The notes under the pieces were generated by a model. It saw only the letters and a program-made list of their open reading frames with translations, had not been told where the DNA came from and searched no databases. 64,000 nt of DNA from Natronomonas gomsonensis (GTDB taxonomy: Archaea > Halobacteriota > Halobacteria > Halobacteriales > Haloarculaceae). The translations under genes were made by a program, and so were the position numbers. Positions within the stretch are counted from its first letter, which is position 1. Each line of letters begins with the position of its first letter. Location: positions 1,736,001-1,800,000 of the forward strand of contig NZ_JACAWU010000002.1 of NCBI RefSeq assembly GCF_013391635.1, read 5' to 3'. Positions 7,855 to 17,253 of the stretch are shown here, in pieces.

Positions 7855-8901
7855 ATGTCGAAGGGGTCCGCCATCAATCGACGTTCAGTGCTCAAAACGA
7901 CCGGTGCAGCGGGTATTTTCGGACTGGCTGGCTGTATCGGCGGCAACGGCGGCGGAAACGGCAACGGCAATGGAAACGGCAACGGTAACGGCGGAACGCG
8001 AGGCGAAAGCGATGGCCCCACCGAGGTCCGGTTCATTCTGAACCCGGCGGAGGCTGACGTGGACATCTCCGAGCAGTACCAGCCGATGTTCGAGTACCTC
8101 GAATCCGAGGTCGACGTGACCATCGACCCGGTCGAAACCGCGAGTTACGCGGCGACGCTGCAGGAGATTCGCCGCGACGGCGGCGAAATCGCCGACACCT
8201 CGCCGTCGGCGGCGGTCGCCGGCGAGGACGTGGCGGACGTCATCGGCATCCGCGTCGCCTTCGGCGCCGCCCAGTACTTCTCGCTCATCACGACGACGCC
8301 CGACGATAACGGCGTCGACGAACTCGCCGAACTCGAAGGTCAGGAAGTCGCCATGGGCGCGACGCTGTCGGTCAGCGGCACGCTCGTCCCGATGGTGTTG
8401 CTGAAAAACGCCGGACTGGACGTGGGGACGGCCCCGGACGGCGACGCCGAGGATTTCACCGCCCGGTACTCCGACCACTCGACGGCGCGTGATCAACTCA
8501 TCAACAACCCTTCGATTGCGGCGGCGACGACGGGTGCGTTCTCGACGGCACCGCACGTGCCCCAAGAGCAGTTCGACGAGATGTCGCAGGACTTCGTCGA
8601 CATCTCCGCGGAGTACGAAAGCGCCGGGTCGGCGACCGACGAGGCCGAACTGAAACTGCTGGCCGTCTCCGACCCGCTGCCGCGGGCGCCGCTGATGTCG
8701 CGGTCGAACTGGGACGACCCGGTTCGAGAAGACATCGAGCAGGCCATCCTCGATGCGACCGAGGAGGACCTCTCCCACGGCGAGGACTACGACGGCGAAC
8801 CGCTGTGGTTCACCGGCGTCGAACCCGGCACGAGCGAGGACTTCGAGCCGATTGCCGACGTACTCGACGAACTCGGCCTCGAGTTCGAGGACATCTCGTA
8901 A
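7855..8901 (+). CDS. phnD: PhnD-like phosphate/phosphonate ABC transporter substrate-binding lipoprotein
   Basis: A 348-residue secreted binding protein. The N-terminus has a Tat-like RRSVLK motif and an LAGC lipobox, so it should be a lipid-anchored protein on the outer face. A low-complexity Gly/Asn linker follows (about residues 26-45). The rest is a type-2 periplasmic-binding fold with the PhnD features: ETASYAATLQEI, DTSPSAAVAGED, and a Thr/Ser-rich binding site near SVSGTLVP. ATG 7855 is chosen as it gives a short positively charged n-region. phnC starts 21 nt downstream. Phosphonate, phosphite or phosphate are possible ligands; no phosphonate-breakdown genes are nearby. Confidence 0.9.
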   Translation: MSKGSAINRRSVLKTTGAAGIFGLAGCIGGNGGGNGNGNGNGNGNGGTRGESDGPTEVRFILNPAEADVDISEQYQPMFEYLESEVDVTIDPVETASYAATLQEIRRDGGEIADTSPSAAVAGEDVADVIGIRVAFGAAQYFSLITTTPDDNGVDELAELEGQEVAMGATLSVSGTLVPMVLLKNAGLDVGTAPDGDAEDFTARYSDHSTARDQLINNPSIAAATTGAFSTAPHVPQEQFDEMSQDFVDISAEYESAGSATDEAELKLLAVSDPLPRAPLMSRSNWDDPVREDIEQAILDATEEDLSHGEDYDGEPLWFTGVEPGTSEDFEPIADVLDELGLEFEDIS

Positions 8902-8922
8902 CGTCGTCGAATCACACGTTCA

Positions 8923-9741
8923 ATGACACGAATCACGGTCGATAGCCTCACGAAGGAGTACGGCGACACCGTCGCCTTAGACGACGTTTCCTTCGAGATT
9001 CCCGAAGGCGAGTTCGTCGTCGTGTTGGGCGTCTCGGGGTCGGGAAAGTCGACGCTGTTGCGGTGTCTGAACGGCCTGACGGACCCGACCGGAGGGGAAA
9101 TCGTCGTCGGCGACGAGGAGGTCACCAGCCTCCGACGCGACGTGGCGATGATTTTCCAGCAACACAACATCATCGGCCAGATGACCGCCTACTCCAACGC
9201 CCTGACCGGTTCGCTGGGTCGGAACCGCTTTTTGACGAGTCTGTTCCAACTACAGGACCGCGAGGAGAAACTGCGGGCGCTGCGCGCACTCGACACCGTC
9301 GGTCTCTTGAACGAGTCCCAACAGAAGGCTCGGCGGATGAGCGGCGGCCAACAGCAGCGCGTCGGCATCGCCCGCGCGTTGGTACAGGAGCCGTCGGTGC
9401 TTCTGGCCGACGAACCCGTCGCGAGTCTCGACCCCGGCAGCGCCCAGCAGGTGATGGGCTATCTCCGGACTGCCGCCGAGGAACGCGGCCTCACGGCCGT
9501 CATCAGCCTCCACCAGGTGAACCTCGCACGGAAGTTCGGTCAGCGGTTCATCGGCCTCCGGGACGGACAGAAGGTGTTCGACGGCTACCGCGAGGAGATG
9601 ACCATGGACATCGTCGACGAGATTTACGGCGACATCGACACCGAAGGGATGCTTGCCGAGACCGAGACCGAAACTGGCGGCGGTTCGCCGGACAGTACAG
9701 TCGACGAACCGACTACAGATGAGGGGTCGACCGAGGCATGA
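8923..9741 (+). CDS. phnC: phosphonate ABC transporter ATP-binding protein PhnC
   Basis: A 272-residue ABC ATPase. Walker A is GVSGSGKST near residue 33, the signature is [15 protein letters not shown] near 141, and Walker B is VLLADEP with the following aspartate D-loop. The Q-loop (MIFQQHN) and the overall length fit PhnC, which drives uptake with PhnD and PhnE. About 25 C-terminal residues after the ATPase core form an acidic Thr/Glu-rich tail. The stop overlaps the phnE start by four bases (ATGA), so the two are translationally coupled. Confidence 0.93.
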   Translation: MTRITVDSLTKEYGDTVALDDVSFEIPEGEFVVVLGVSGSGKSTLLRCLNGLTDPTGGEIVVGDEEVTSLRRDVAMIFQQHNIIGQMTAYSNALTGSLGRNRFLTSLFQLQDREEKLRALRALDTVGLLNESQQKARRMSGGQQQRVGIARALVQEPSVLLADEPVASLDPGSAQQVMGYLRTAAEERGLTAVISLHQVNLARKFGQRFIGLRDGQKVFDGYREEMTMDIVDEIYGDIDTEGMLAETETETGGGSPDSTVDEPTTDEGSTEA

Positions 9742-10859
9742 GCGAGGAATCGACCGTCGAGGAACACGGTGAAAACCGGTTCACAGAGCAACTCGACCGC
9801 ATTCGTGCGGCCCGAAAGACCCGCGCTATCGGTGGACTCCTGCTCATCGCGTTCATCGGGTTCCTGTTCGTCCAGGCGCTCAGCGCCGCCGGCATCCTGA
9901 CCACCGAGTACACGACCGGGTTCTTCCTCGAATCGCTTCGGGACTTCTTCCCACTCGCCTACTTCGGCATCGTCATCCCCCTCACCGAATGGATTGGATT
10001 CTCGGTGACGGTTCCGTACGTCGGTTGGACGCTATCGTACTCCGGCCCGATTTCGTTCTCGATTCCGTATCTCGACATCGGCCAGTACTGGGCGTTCATC
10101 GTCGAGCGCAACCTGCTGTTCAGCGGCGAGGACGCGGCGATGATGCTTTCCGACCCCGTCGGGTTCTTCTTCGGTGGGGAACTCGGCGTCTTCTCGGTGT
10201 TCGGCGTCGCAGGCATCACGCTCGCGATGGGCTTTGCCGGGACGATTATCGGCTTCCCGCTGGCGCTGCTGTTCGGCGTTCTCGGCTCCGAGCGCGTGCT
10301 TCCGTTCCCGCTGAACTTCGTCTTCCGCGGGACGATGTCGGCCATCCGCGCCATTCCCGCGCTCGTGTGGATTCTCATCTTCATTCCGCTTGCGGGTCTC
10401 AACCCGGTATCGGCAGTCCTCGCCATCGGTACCGACACCGTCGGGAACCTCGGCCGACTGTTCACCGACGAACTCGAGGAAATCGAGGAAGGACCCATCG
10501 AGGCGATGGAGACCACCGGCGCCAACCGCATCCAGACGGTCACCTTCGGCATGCTGAGCCAGGTGACGACCCCCTACATCGCGTGGACCCTGTACATCTT
10601 CGAAATCAACGTCCGCATCGCGGTGTCGCTGGGCGTCTACGGTGGCGGCGGACTGGGACAGGTCGTCGAGACCCAAATCGGCCTCTTCCAGTTCACCAAC
10701 ACCATGGCGACGCTGCTGTGTATCTTCCTGCTCATCATCTCCGTCGAGTTGTTCAGCCAGCGCATCCGCGCGCGCCTGCGTTCTGACACCGAAGTGATGA
10801 GCCTGAAGGAACTGATATTCGGGTTCCCCCGTCGGTTCGCCGACTCGCTGCTGCGGTAA
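9738..10859 (+). CDS. phnE: phosphonate ABC transporter permease PhnE
   Basis: A 373-residue membrane protein with the binding-protein-dependent transport fold. The EAA-like loop that contacts the ATPase lies around IEAMETTGANRIQTV (about residues 254-268). There are six or more hydrophobic helices. Compared with many PhnE proteins (about 260-290 residues) it carries a longer N-terminal region with an additional membrane segment and a loop of about 100 residues before the core. It overlaps phnC by four bases and ends the phnDCE unit. Confidence 0.9.
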   Translation: MSEESTVEEHGENRFTEQLDRIRAARKTRAIGGLLLIAFIGFLFVQALSAAGILTTEYTTGFFLESLRDFFPLAYFGIVIPLTEWIGFSVTVPYVGWTLSYSGPISFSIPYLDIGQYWAFIVERNLLFSGEDAAMMLSDPVGFFFGGELGVFSVFGVAGITLAMGFAGTIIGFPLALLFGVLGSERVLPFPLNFVFRGTMSAIRAIPALVWILIFIPLAGLNPVSAVLAIGTDTVGNLGRLFTDELEEIEEGPIEAMETTGANRIQTVTFGMLSQVTTPYIAWTLYIFEINVRIAVSLGVYGGGGLGQVVETQIGLFQFTNTMATLLCIFLLIISVELFSQRIRARLRSDTEVMSLKELIFGFPRRFADSLLR

Positions 10860-10906
10860 CCGCGGGGATGGAAACCCACTTTGCCCCCGCCCGCCCACGG
10901 ACGAGT

Positions 10907-11554
10907 ATGAGCACCACCCAACGGAGCGCCGAGGTCGTCCTCGTCGACTACGGGCTCGGGAACCTCCGGAGTGCGACCCGGGGGCTCGAACGCGCTGGCG
11001 CCGAGGTGACGCTGACCGACGACCCAGCCGACTTCGATACCGCCGACGGCATCGTCCTGCCGGGCGTCGGCGCGTTCAGCGAGGGCATGGACAACGCCGG
11101 CCCGTTCCGTGAGCCACTCGTCGAGGCCGCCGCCGACGGCAAACCGCTGTTCGGCATCTGTCTCGGGATGCAGATGCTGCTGACCTCCAGCGAGGAGGCC
11201 GAACACGTCGGACAGGGCGACGTGGAGGGCCTCGATTTGATTCCGGGCCGCAACGTCCGCTTCGACGAGGGCCAGAAGGTCCCGCACATGGGCTGGAACG
11301 AACTGTCCGTCCAGCGCGAGCATCCCATCGCGGAGGGCGTCGACGGCGACTACGCCTACTTCGTCCACTCCTACTACGCATCCCCCGACAGCGACGACGC
11401 CGTCGTCGCGACGACCGACTACGATATCGACTTCCCGGCCATCGTCGCAAACGAGGCCGGCAACGTCTTCGGAACGCAGTTCCACCCCGAGAAGTCCGGC
11501 GAGACAGGCCTCCGCATCCTCCGGAACTTCGTCGACTACTGTATCGAACGGTAA
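10907..11554 (+). CDS. hisH: imidazole glycerol phosphate synthase subunit HisH
   Basis: A 215-residue class-I glutamine amidotransferase that feeds ammonia to HisF in histidine biosynthesis. The nucleophile is C85 in GICLGMQM. The catalytic histidine and glutamate are in TQFHPEKSG near the C-terminus. The N-terminal DYGLGNLRS and the GVGAF motif are typical of HisH. The start at 10907 (MSTTQ) removes an unrelated upstream extension. It follows phnE by 47 nt but has no functional link to it. No other his genes are in the window, consistent with dispersed his genes in haloarchaea. Confidence 0.95.
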   Translation: MSTTQRSAEVVLVDYGLGNLRSATRGLERAGAEVTLTDDPADFDTADGIVLPGVGAFSEGMDNAGPFREPLVEAAADGKPLFGICLGMQMLLTSSEEAEHVGQGDVEGLDLIPGRNVRFDEGQKVPHMGWNELSVQREHPIAEGVDGDYAYFVHSYYASPDSDDAVVATTDYDIDFPAIVANEAGNVFGTQFHPEKSGETGLRILRNFVDYCIER

Positions 11555-11595
11555 CGAAACCCGCCAAACCGGCAGTACTGAACGGAGGAAAGAAC

Positions 11596-11936
11596 GGCGC
11601 TGTTGAAATCTGTTTGTTAGCCCCTATTCGCAGTGAAAGGGTCGTTACGTAGGACTGCGAACCTGACGCTCTCGGTTCGGTACTTCTAGGTATGGAGTAG
11701 CGGTCGCTCCTCGGTAGTAGAGTGACGGGGTAGGTCAGCCAGCGGCAACTACACGTGGAAACCACGTGAATTGAAAGGTGGCTGTCTGACCGTGCCGTCT
11801 GTGTTCTTCTCTCTGCTACCGCTACAAAACCCCTCCGGTACCAACCGGATGCGTGTCGGGTGTTCGAGAAACTCGGTCTGAGCGCAACGACATCTCTACT
11901 CCAGATGCGTCTCTCGCTGAGGATTTCAACAGAGCC
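11596..11936. mobile_element. MITE-like non-autonomous element with terminal inverted repeats
   Basis: A 341-bp segment is bounded by near-perfect inverted repeats: GGCGCTGTTGAAATC at 11596-11610 and the complement of GGCTCTGTTGAAATC at 11922-11936. Flanking octamers GAAAGAAC (11588-11595) and GAAAGAGA (11937-11944) agree at the first six bases, as a worn 8-bp target duplication would. There is no convincing transposase ORF. The ends resemble haloarchaeal IS5-group elements. It lies between hisH and glnA, both of which remain intact. Confidence 0.65.
11754..11770. repeat. perfect 7-bp palindrome inside the MITE
   Basis: CACGTGG, AAA, CCACGTG form a perfect inverted repeat in the middle of the element. 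It could fold as a hairpin or be a protein-binding site left from the parent transposon. Confidence 0.6.
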
Positions 11937-11989
11937 GAAAGAGAGTGCCGCAGGCGCGCGGAGCGCGACCGGAGGCCGAAAACGTTCGT

Positions 11990-13363
11990 TTAGAAGGTCT
12001 CGAGGTACTGGTCGAGTTCCCACTCGGAGACTTCGACGAGGTACTCCTTGAACTCGGCCTCTTTGGCTTCGACGAACTTCGGACCGACGTGGTCGCCGAG
12101 CGCGTTGTAAATCGCTTCGTCTTCCTTGAGCGCCTCGACGGCCTCGCCGAGGTTCGTCGGGAGCGTCTCGATGCCGTACTCCTCGCGTTTGTCCTCGTCG
12201 AAGTCGTAGATGTTCTCCCGGACCGGGTCGGGGCAGTCGAGGCCCTCCTCGATGCCGTCGAGACCGGCGTGGATGAGCGCGGCGAAGGCGAGATACGGGT
12301 TACACGACGGGTCGGGGAAGCGAGCCTCGATGCGGGAGGCGGCCGGCACGCGGGCGGCCGGCTTACGGATGAGCGCCGAGCGGTTGCGGTCGGACCACGC
12401 GACGTAGACAGGGGCCTCGTAGCCGGGGACCAGACGCTTGTAGCTGTTCACCGTCGGGTTGGTGATGGCGGTAATCGCCGGGGCGTGTTCGAGGATGCCC
12501 GCGGTGAACTGCTTGGCCTCCTCGCTGAGGTCGAACTCGTCGTCGCCGTCGTGGAAGGCGTTCTCGCCGTCCTCGGTGAACAGCGAGATGTGGGTGTGCA
12601 TCCCCGAGCCGTTGATTCGGGCGATGGGTTTCGGCATGAACGTCGCATGGAGGTCGTGTTGGGCCGCGATGGCGCGGACGACCGTCCGGAAGGTGCCGAC
12701 ATTGTCGGCCGTCGTCAGGGCGTCGTCGTACTCGAAGTTGATTTCGTGTTGACCCTGTGCGACCTCGTGGTGGCTGGCTTCGATATCGAAGCCCATGTCC
12801 TCCAGCCCGTATATGATGTCGCGGCGAACGTCGGAGGCGAGGTCCTTCGGCGCGAGGTCGAAGTAGCCACCGGCGTCGTTCGTCTTCGTCGTCGCGCGGC
12901 CGTCTTCGTCCTCCTCGAACAGGAAGAACTCCGGTTCGGGCGCGGCGTTGACCTTGTAGCCCATGTCGTGGGCGCGCTGCAGGGCCTGCTTCAGGATGTA
13001 CCGCGGGTCACCCTCGAAGGGTTCGCCCGTCGAGGTGTTGTACACGTCACAAATCATCCGGGCGGAGGCGTGTTCGTCGGTGTTCCGCCACGGCAGCACG
13101 GCGAACGTGCTCGCGTCGGGGATGAGCCGCATGTCCGATTCCTGGATGCGGACGAACCCTTCGATAGAGGAGCCGTCGAAGTAGATACCTTCCGTGAATG
13201 CCTTCTCGGCCTGTTCGGCGGGAACGGAGACGTTCTTCACCGTGCCGAGGATGTCGGTGAACTGCAGGCGAAGGAAGTCGACGTTCTTCTCTTCGATTTC
13301 GTCGAGGACGCTCTGTGCTTCCGGGGTGAGACCACCGTCGGTTGCTACGTTGTCGTTCGTCAT
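11990..13363 (-). CDS. glnA: type I glutamine synthetase
   Basis: A 457-residue GS, which makes glutamine from glutamate, ammonia and ATP. The beta-grasp domain spans roughly residues 25-110. The catalytic domain shows [55 protein letters not shown] and [14 protein letters not shown], all conserved. The length is that of the short (non-adenylylated type) archaeal GS. It is divergent from an Lrp regulator across a 125-bp shared promoter region, with a TTTTAGTATA box upstream on the minus strand. With the Amt-PII fusion at 29-30.7 kb it supplies ammonia assimilation. Confidence 0.97.
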   Translation of the reverse strand: MTNDNVATDGGLTPEAQSVLDEIEEKNVDFLRLQFTDILGTVKNVSVPAEQAEKAFTEGIYFDGSSIEGFVRIQESDMRLIPDASTFAVLPWRNTDEHASARMICDVYNTSTGEPFEGDPRYILKQALQRAHDMGYKVNAAPEPEFFLFEEDEDGRATTKTNDAGGYFDLAPKDLASDVRRDIIYGLEDMGFDIEASHHEVAQGQHEINFEYDDALTTADNVGTFRTVVRAIAAQHDLHATFMPKPIARINGSGMHTHISLFTEDGENAFHDGDDEFDLSEEAKQFTAGILEHAPAITAITNPTVNSYKRLVPGYEAPVYVAWSDRNRSALIRKPAARVPAASRIEARFPDPSCNPYLAFAALIHAGLDGIEEGLDCPDPVRENIYDFDEDKREEYGIETLPTNLGEAVEALKEDEAIYNALGDHVGPKFVEAKEAEFKEYLVEVSEWELDQYLETF

Positions 13364-13488
13364 TTCTCGTCGTCTGTGCGGATGAGTGCCTATACTAAAA
13401 CCTTGCTGCTCTGCGCAAACCTCACCTCATTGCTCATAGAACTGTATAATCGTAAACTTCTAAAGTGTCCAGTCGGTACTGGGATGTA

Positions 13489-13944
13489 ATGACGTACGAA
13501 AATCTCGACCGCAAGTTGGTGAACGCACTCTTGGACGACGGCCGCGCCTCGCTTCGCTCCCTCGGTGAGGACCTCGACGTCTCGGTGACGACCGTCTCGA
13601 ATCACATCTCCGACCTCGAAGACGAGGGGATAATCCAGGGGTACGCCCCCATCGTCGACTACGGCGAGTTGGGCTACGACGTGACCGCGGTCATCCAGAT
13701 GAAAGTCGAGGGGAGTGCCCTCCCCGAGATCACCGACCGGCTCGCGGACCACAAACACATGGTGTCGGTGTACGAGGTCACCGGCGACCACGACATCATC
13801 GCCATCGGGAAGTTCACCGACACCGACCACATGAACGAGCAGATCAAGGAACTCCTCATCGACCCCGATATCAAGGAGTCCAACACCTCGGTCGTGCTCA
13901 ACACCGTCACCGAAAACGAGCAGTTCGACCTCGACTTCGAGTAG
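13489..13944 (+). CDS. lrp: Lrp/AsnC family transcriptional regulator next to glnA
   Basis: A 151-residue regulator with an N-terminal winged helix-turn-helix (about residues 5-55; [18 protein letters not shown] is the recognition region) and a C-terminal RAM/AsnC ligand-binding domain (about 65-145). ATG 13489 is used, since an upstream extension adds an implausible tail. The gene is divergent from glnA, and haloarchaeal Lrp proteins at this position have been linked to glnA control. Direct regulation here is an inference from gene order. Confidence 0.93.
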   Translation: MTYENLDRKLVNALLDDGRASLRSLGEDLDVSVTTVSNHISDLEDEGIIQGYAPIVDYGELGYDVTAVIQMKVEGSALPEITDRLADHKHMVSVYEVTGDHDIIAIGKFTDTDHMNEQIKELLIDPDIKESNTSVVLNTVTENEQFDLDFE

Positions 13945-13964
13945 GTCGATTCCTTTCTCGGTTC

Positions 13965-14855
13965 TCAAACCCGCCGAGCGACCGCTTCGCCGACCAGCGG
14001 CGCCGCGATGACGCCAGCCAACACGACGGCCATCCCGAGGAAGCCGACTGCCGGCATGGGCTCTACGACGTACATCGCCCCGAACGCCGCGCCGAACAGC
14101 AGTCCGACGGCGACGGCGACCGCACCACCGAGTTGGGTCGTCGTCTCGTGGACCACCGCGTCGCCGAGGCTCCCCCACGCGATTCGCGCGCCGAGGGCGC
14201 CGCCGAGGGCCGCCATCGTATCGAAGTTGTAGACGACCCCCGCACCGAGAAGCGAGACGCCGACGGCGACCATCAGCGCCCGCCCGGGGTTGTCGCCGCG
14301 GCCACACACGAGATAGACGCCCGCGAGGAACGCGCCGCCGAAGGCGAGCCCCGCCGCGATGTCGACGAGGTAATGGACGCCCAACACCACCCGCGACACC
14401 GGAATCGCGGCGACGAGCGCGCCGGCGGCGACGTAGCCGCGGCGTGAGTCGACAAGCAGCGCCAACCCTCCATAGACGAGGATGGCTGCGGTGGCGTGGC
14501 CGCTCGGGAACCCGAAGCCGTCGGCGGTCGCCGCCGAGACGTACAGCGGTTCCACGACGGCCGGAACGAGTTCGACGCCGACCGCCTCGTCGGCACCGGG
14601 GGGTCGCGGCAACGCGAACAGCTCCTTGAACGTCGTCGTCACGGCACGGGCGACGAGTGCGAGCGCGACGGCGAACATCGCGTGCCGTCGGGAAAGCGAC
14701 AGCGGCCCCGGAAGCGCGTTGCCGAACCAGTACAACAGACCGAGCAGACAGAAGACGAACCACACGTCGCCGAACTGCGTGACCAGCGCCGCGAGCGCGA
14801 CGAGCCACGACGGCAACTCCGCGACTGCGGCGAGTTCGCCGAGCCCGCGAGTCAT
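13965..14855 (-). CDS. PAP2 superfamily phosphatase
   Basis: A 296-residue integral membrane phosphatase. The complete three-part acid phosphatase signature is present: KELFALPRP, PSGHAT and SRVVLGVHYLVD. About seven hydrophobic helices surround it, and a further hydrophobic C-terminal part follows. Related enzymes hydrolyse lipid phosphates such as phosphatidic acid or isoprenyl diphosphates. The start at 14855 overlaps the stop of the upstream BrkB gene by four bases, so the two are coupled. The lipid substrate is not known. Confidence 0.9.
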   Translation of the reverse strand: MTRGLGELAAVAELPSWLVALAALVTQFGDVWFVFCLLGLLYWFGNALPGPLSLSRRHAMFAVALALVARAVTTTFKELFALPRPPGADEAVGVELVPAVVEPLYVSAATADGFGFPSGHATAAILVYGGLALLVDSRRGYVAAGALVAAIPVSRVVLGVHYLVDIAAGLAFGGAFLAGVYLVCGRGDNPGRALMVAVGVSLLGAGVVYNFDTMAALGGALGARIAWGSLGDAVVHETTTQLGGAVAVAVGLLFGAAFGAMYVVEPMPAVGFLGMAVVLAGVIAAPLVGEAVARRV

Positions 14856-16120
14856 CGGTCGCCCAGTCGGTCCTTCAGTCGGCCCGGCAGCCCCGCGACG
14901 GTCGCCGTCGTGCCGACCAGAAGCATCAGGACGTACAGTCCGAGCGTCGACAGCCAGATGATGAGCATGGCGAGGATAGCCCATCCACCAGACAGCGCGA
15001 CGAAGGCTCCGAGCGTCATCGCCGTCCCGTACAGCAACACGAGGTACGGGCCCCACCCGCGGGCCTTCCCGCGGCGGACCTGCTTGCGGACGTACCGCTT
15101 GAGGTCGCTCTCGATTTCCTCGCGGTGGACGGTCCGGTCGTCGACGCGCTCCTCGAAGCGGTCGAGTTCGTCGTAGAGCCGTTCGAGTTCCTCGCGGAGT
15201 TCAGCGTCCGATACCTCGTCGTCGAGTCGGTCCCGTGTCATGATTCCTTCGAGTACAGCGGTCGGTTCCGGCGTCGGTTCGTCCGGTTCGGCGAGTCCCG
15301 TCTCCTCGTTGGCGCGGCCGGCCAACACGGCGTTGAGAACGACGCCGAGAAGCAACACGAGCCCCCCGAAATAGAGGAACGTGAGGAGCAACAGGACGCC
15401 ACCCAACACGCCGTAGGCCTCGTAACTGCCCGCGATTTCGGCGTAGACCCGAAAGCCGGTCTGGAGGAGCGTCCAGCCGACGGCGGCGAAGACGGCGCCC
15501 GGAAGCGCCTCCCGGACGGAAACGTCGGTCCCCGGCAGGAGGTAATACAGCGGCAGGAAGGCGGCGGTGAGTCCGGCGACGAGGGTGAGCGTGCCGAGCG
15601 CCGCGACGGCGGCGGCGCCACCGAACCCTTCGAGAACGCCACTGACGCCGGAGAATGCGATGAGCGCGCCGACGGCGACCGTCGCCGCGACGGCGACGCC
15701 GACCGCCCCGAGCGTGACGGTGGCGTTGCGGAATTGGTCGATAATCGACTCCGGACCGGGGTGGCCGTACACCTCCGAGAAGGCGATGTCGAGACCCCGA
15801 AACAGTTTCAGCCCGGACCACAGCAACACCGCGACGCCGAGGAGGGTCGCCCCGCCCCGTCCGGCCGCACCGGTCAGCGCATCGCGGACGACGACACCTG
15901 CCTGGTCGCCGAGTGTTTCGGTGGCCCGAGCGACGAGCGCCTCGACGGTCCCGGCGTCACCGAACGTCGACGCCGCGACCAACGCGAGCAACAGCAGGGG
16001 CAGAAGCGAAATGAACGCGTAATAGGCGAGGCTCCCGGCGATGAACGTGATTCGGTCCGATTGGGCGCCGTTGACGACGCCTCGGGTCACCGTCGTGACC
16101 CGAGCGAGATACCCCTTCAC
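14852..16120 (-). CDS. YihY/virulence factor BrkB family membrane protein
   Basis: A 422-residue protein with the YihY/BrkB domain: the N-terminal RITFIAGSLAYYAFISLLPL motif, about six membrane helices to residue 280, then an acidic cytoplasmic stretch (about 285-345) and two further helices. The family is often annotated as RNase BN by an old error; its transport role is unsettled. The start is GTG at 16120. The extra charged segment and C-terminal helices are longer than in bacterial YihY. It is coupled to the PAP2 phosphatase downstream. Confidence 0.9.
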   Translation of the reverse strand: MKGYLARVTTVTRGVVNGAQSDRITFIAGSLAYYAFISLLPLLLLALVAASTFGDAGTVEALVARATETLGDQAGVVVRDALTGAAGRGGATLLGVAVLLWSGLKLFRGLDIAFSEVYGHPGPESIIDQFRNATVTLGAVGVAVAATVAVGALIAFSGVSGVLEGFGGAAAVAALGTLTLVAGLTAAFLPLYYLLPGTDVSVREALPGAVFAAVGWTLLQTGFRVYAEIAGSYEAYGVLGGVLLLLTFLYFGGLVLLLGVVLNAVLAGRANEETGLAEPDEPTPEPTAVLEGIMTRDRLDDEVSDAELREELERLYDELDRFEERVDDRTVHREEIESDLKRYVRKQVRRGKARGWGPYLVLLYGTAMTLGAFVALSGGWAILAMLIIWLSTLGLYVLMLLVGTTATVAGLPGRLKDRLGDR

Positions 16121-16251
16121 GAACCCGGCTATGGGCGAGTGCTACATATAATCGGTGGGAAACTATTCGTCGACGACGGGGGATTCCCTCTGAAAACGGC
16201 TGTTCACGGAGCCGCAACGGCTCAACCAGCAGAAATGGGGTTTCTGGGTCG

Positions 16252-16860
16252 TTACAGTCCGTTACCCTGTTCCTCGGCAACGACCTCGAAGGTCTCGTCG
16301 ACGTCGTCGCTACTCAGGTCCTCTTGGACGATTTTGACGCCGACCGCGACGGCCTGTCCCGGACTCAGCGATTCGCGGTTGTTCGCGTTAAACGGCGTCC
16401 GATTGCCGGGCGAGCTGCCCGTATAGAAGGTGATTCCGTCGATGTTCTCGTTTATCCACACATCGATTTCACCGACGCCGCTCCCGCTGTTGTTCGAGAG
16501 ATTGCGGATTTCGAACGTGCCGTCGAAATAGTACGTCGAATCGGGATTCACACCCGTACCGCCGAGTGAGTTCCCTTCCTCTGGGTCACCACTCCGGGCA
16601 CTCGTCGGGTTGTCGCTGGTGAAGTCCAGCGTGAGTTTGTCGCTATTGTATTCGACGAAATTCCCGTTCCGAGTGTCCCCACCATCACTGAGACCATTGT
16701 CGGGGCGCTGCAGAGCGATGTACGCTTCGGCGTCACCGACCGTTTCCACGCCGATATGACGGTCGCCCGAATTGAACTGCGAAACGGCACCGGTACTCAT
16801 TACTGCCGCACCACCAGCGGCGATCGATCCAAGTCCGACCATGAATTTGCGTCGTTGCAT
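16252..16860 (-). CDS. DUF1102 domain-containing secreted protein
   Basis: A 202-residue exported protein. Residues 1-27 are a signal sequence (basic MQRRKF, then GLGSIAAGGAAVMSTGA). The mature part is Asn/Ser/Asp-rich with alternating beta-strand patterns and starts HIGVETVGDAEAYIALQ, the DUF1102 hallmark. DUF1102 proteins resemble the camelysin/TasA fibre-forming family in signal type and size, so a surface or pilus-like role is possible but unproven. A related secreted gene and a DUF7344 regulator lie divergently about 400 bp away. Confidence 0.8.
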   Translation of the reverse strand: MQRRKFMVGLGSIAAGGAAVMSTGAVSQFNSGDRHIGVETVGDAEAYIALQRPDNGLSDGGDTRNGNFVEYNSDKLTLDFTSDNPTSARSGDPEEGNSLGGTGVNPDSTYYFDGTFEIRNLSNNSGSGVGEIDVWINENIDGITFYTGSSPGNRTPFNANNRESLSPGQAVAVGVKIVQEDLSSDDVDETFEVVAEEQGNGL

Positions 16861-17253
16861 TGGTTCTCACTTTCTCACGCGCCCTCCGACCCCGCGTCAC
16901 TCCCCGCCATCGTCCGCCGCGGCGCGTACTCAACCGGTCGGGCAGGACCCACTTTGGAATAGACAGCCATCGAATCCCGAAAGCGGTGTTTTCCGACTCG
17001 ACAGGGATTCTATGGCAAAATTCGAACGCCTGATTAATTACGAAGGTTCGATGTAACGCGACGCTCGACGAACCGTTCGAACGAGACGGGGTCGTCGTCA
17101 GAGGGTCGTGGGGAGTAACCACAGCATAATCGAAGCCGTTACCGGGAGAAATCATCCCAGTTAACGCCGCTCATACGGTATTGTACGAACGTGACAGTAC
17201 CCGCATAGACCACTTGTTTTCGAGATGGTTCTGTATACTGAAGGCCGGCTACA
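16861..17253. other. intergenic region between divergent DUF1102 and DUF7344 genes
   Basis: A 393-bp non-coding stretch with no credible ORF, tRNA or repeat. It must hold the two divergent promoters. A GTATAC box stands about 20 nt before the GTG at 17254. The AT-rich TGATTAATTACG near 17032 is another possible promoter element. Confidence 0.5.

Noticed and set aside
11945..13489. Plus-strand open frame of over 500 codons
   Set aside because: It is the antisense of glnA. Glutamine synthetase motifs are complete on the other strand, so the plus frame is a shadow.
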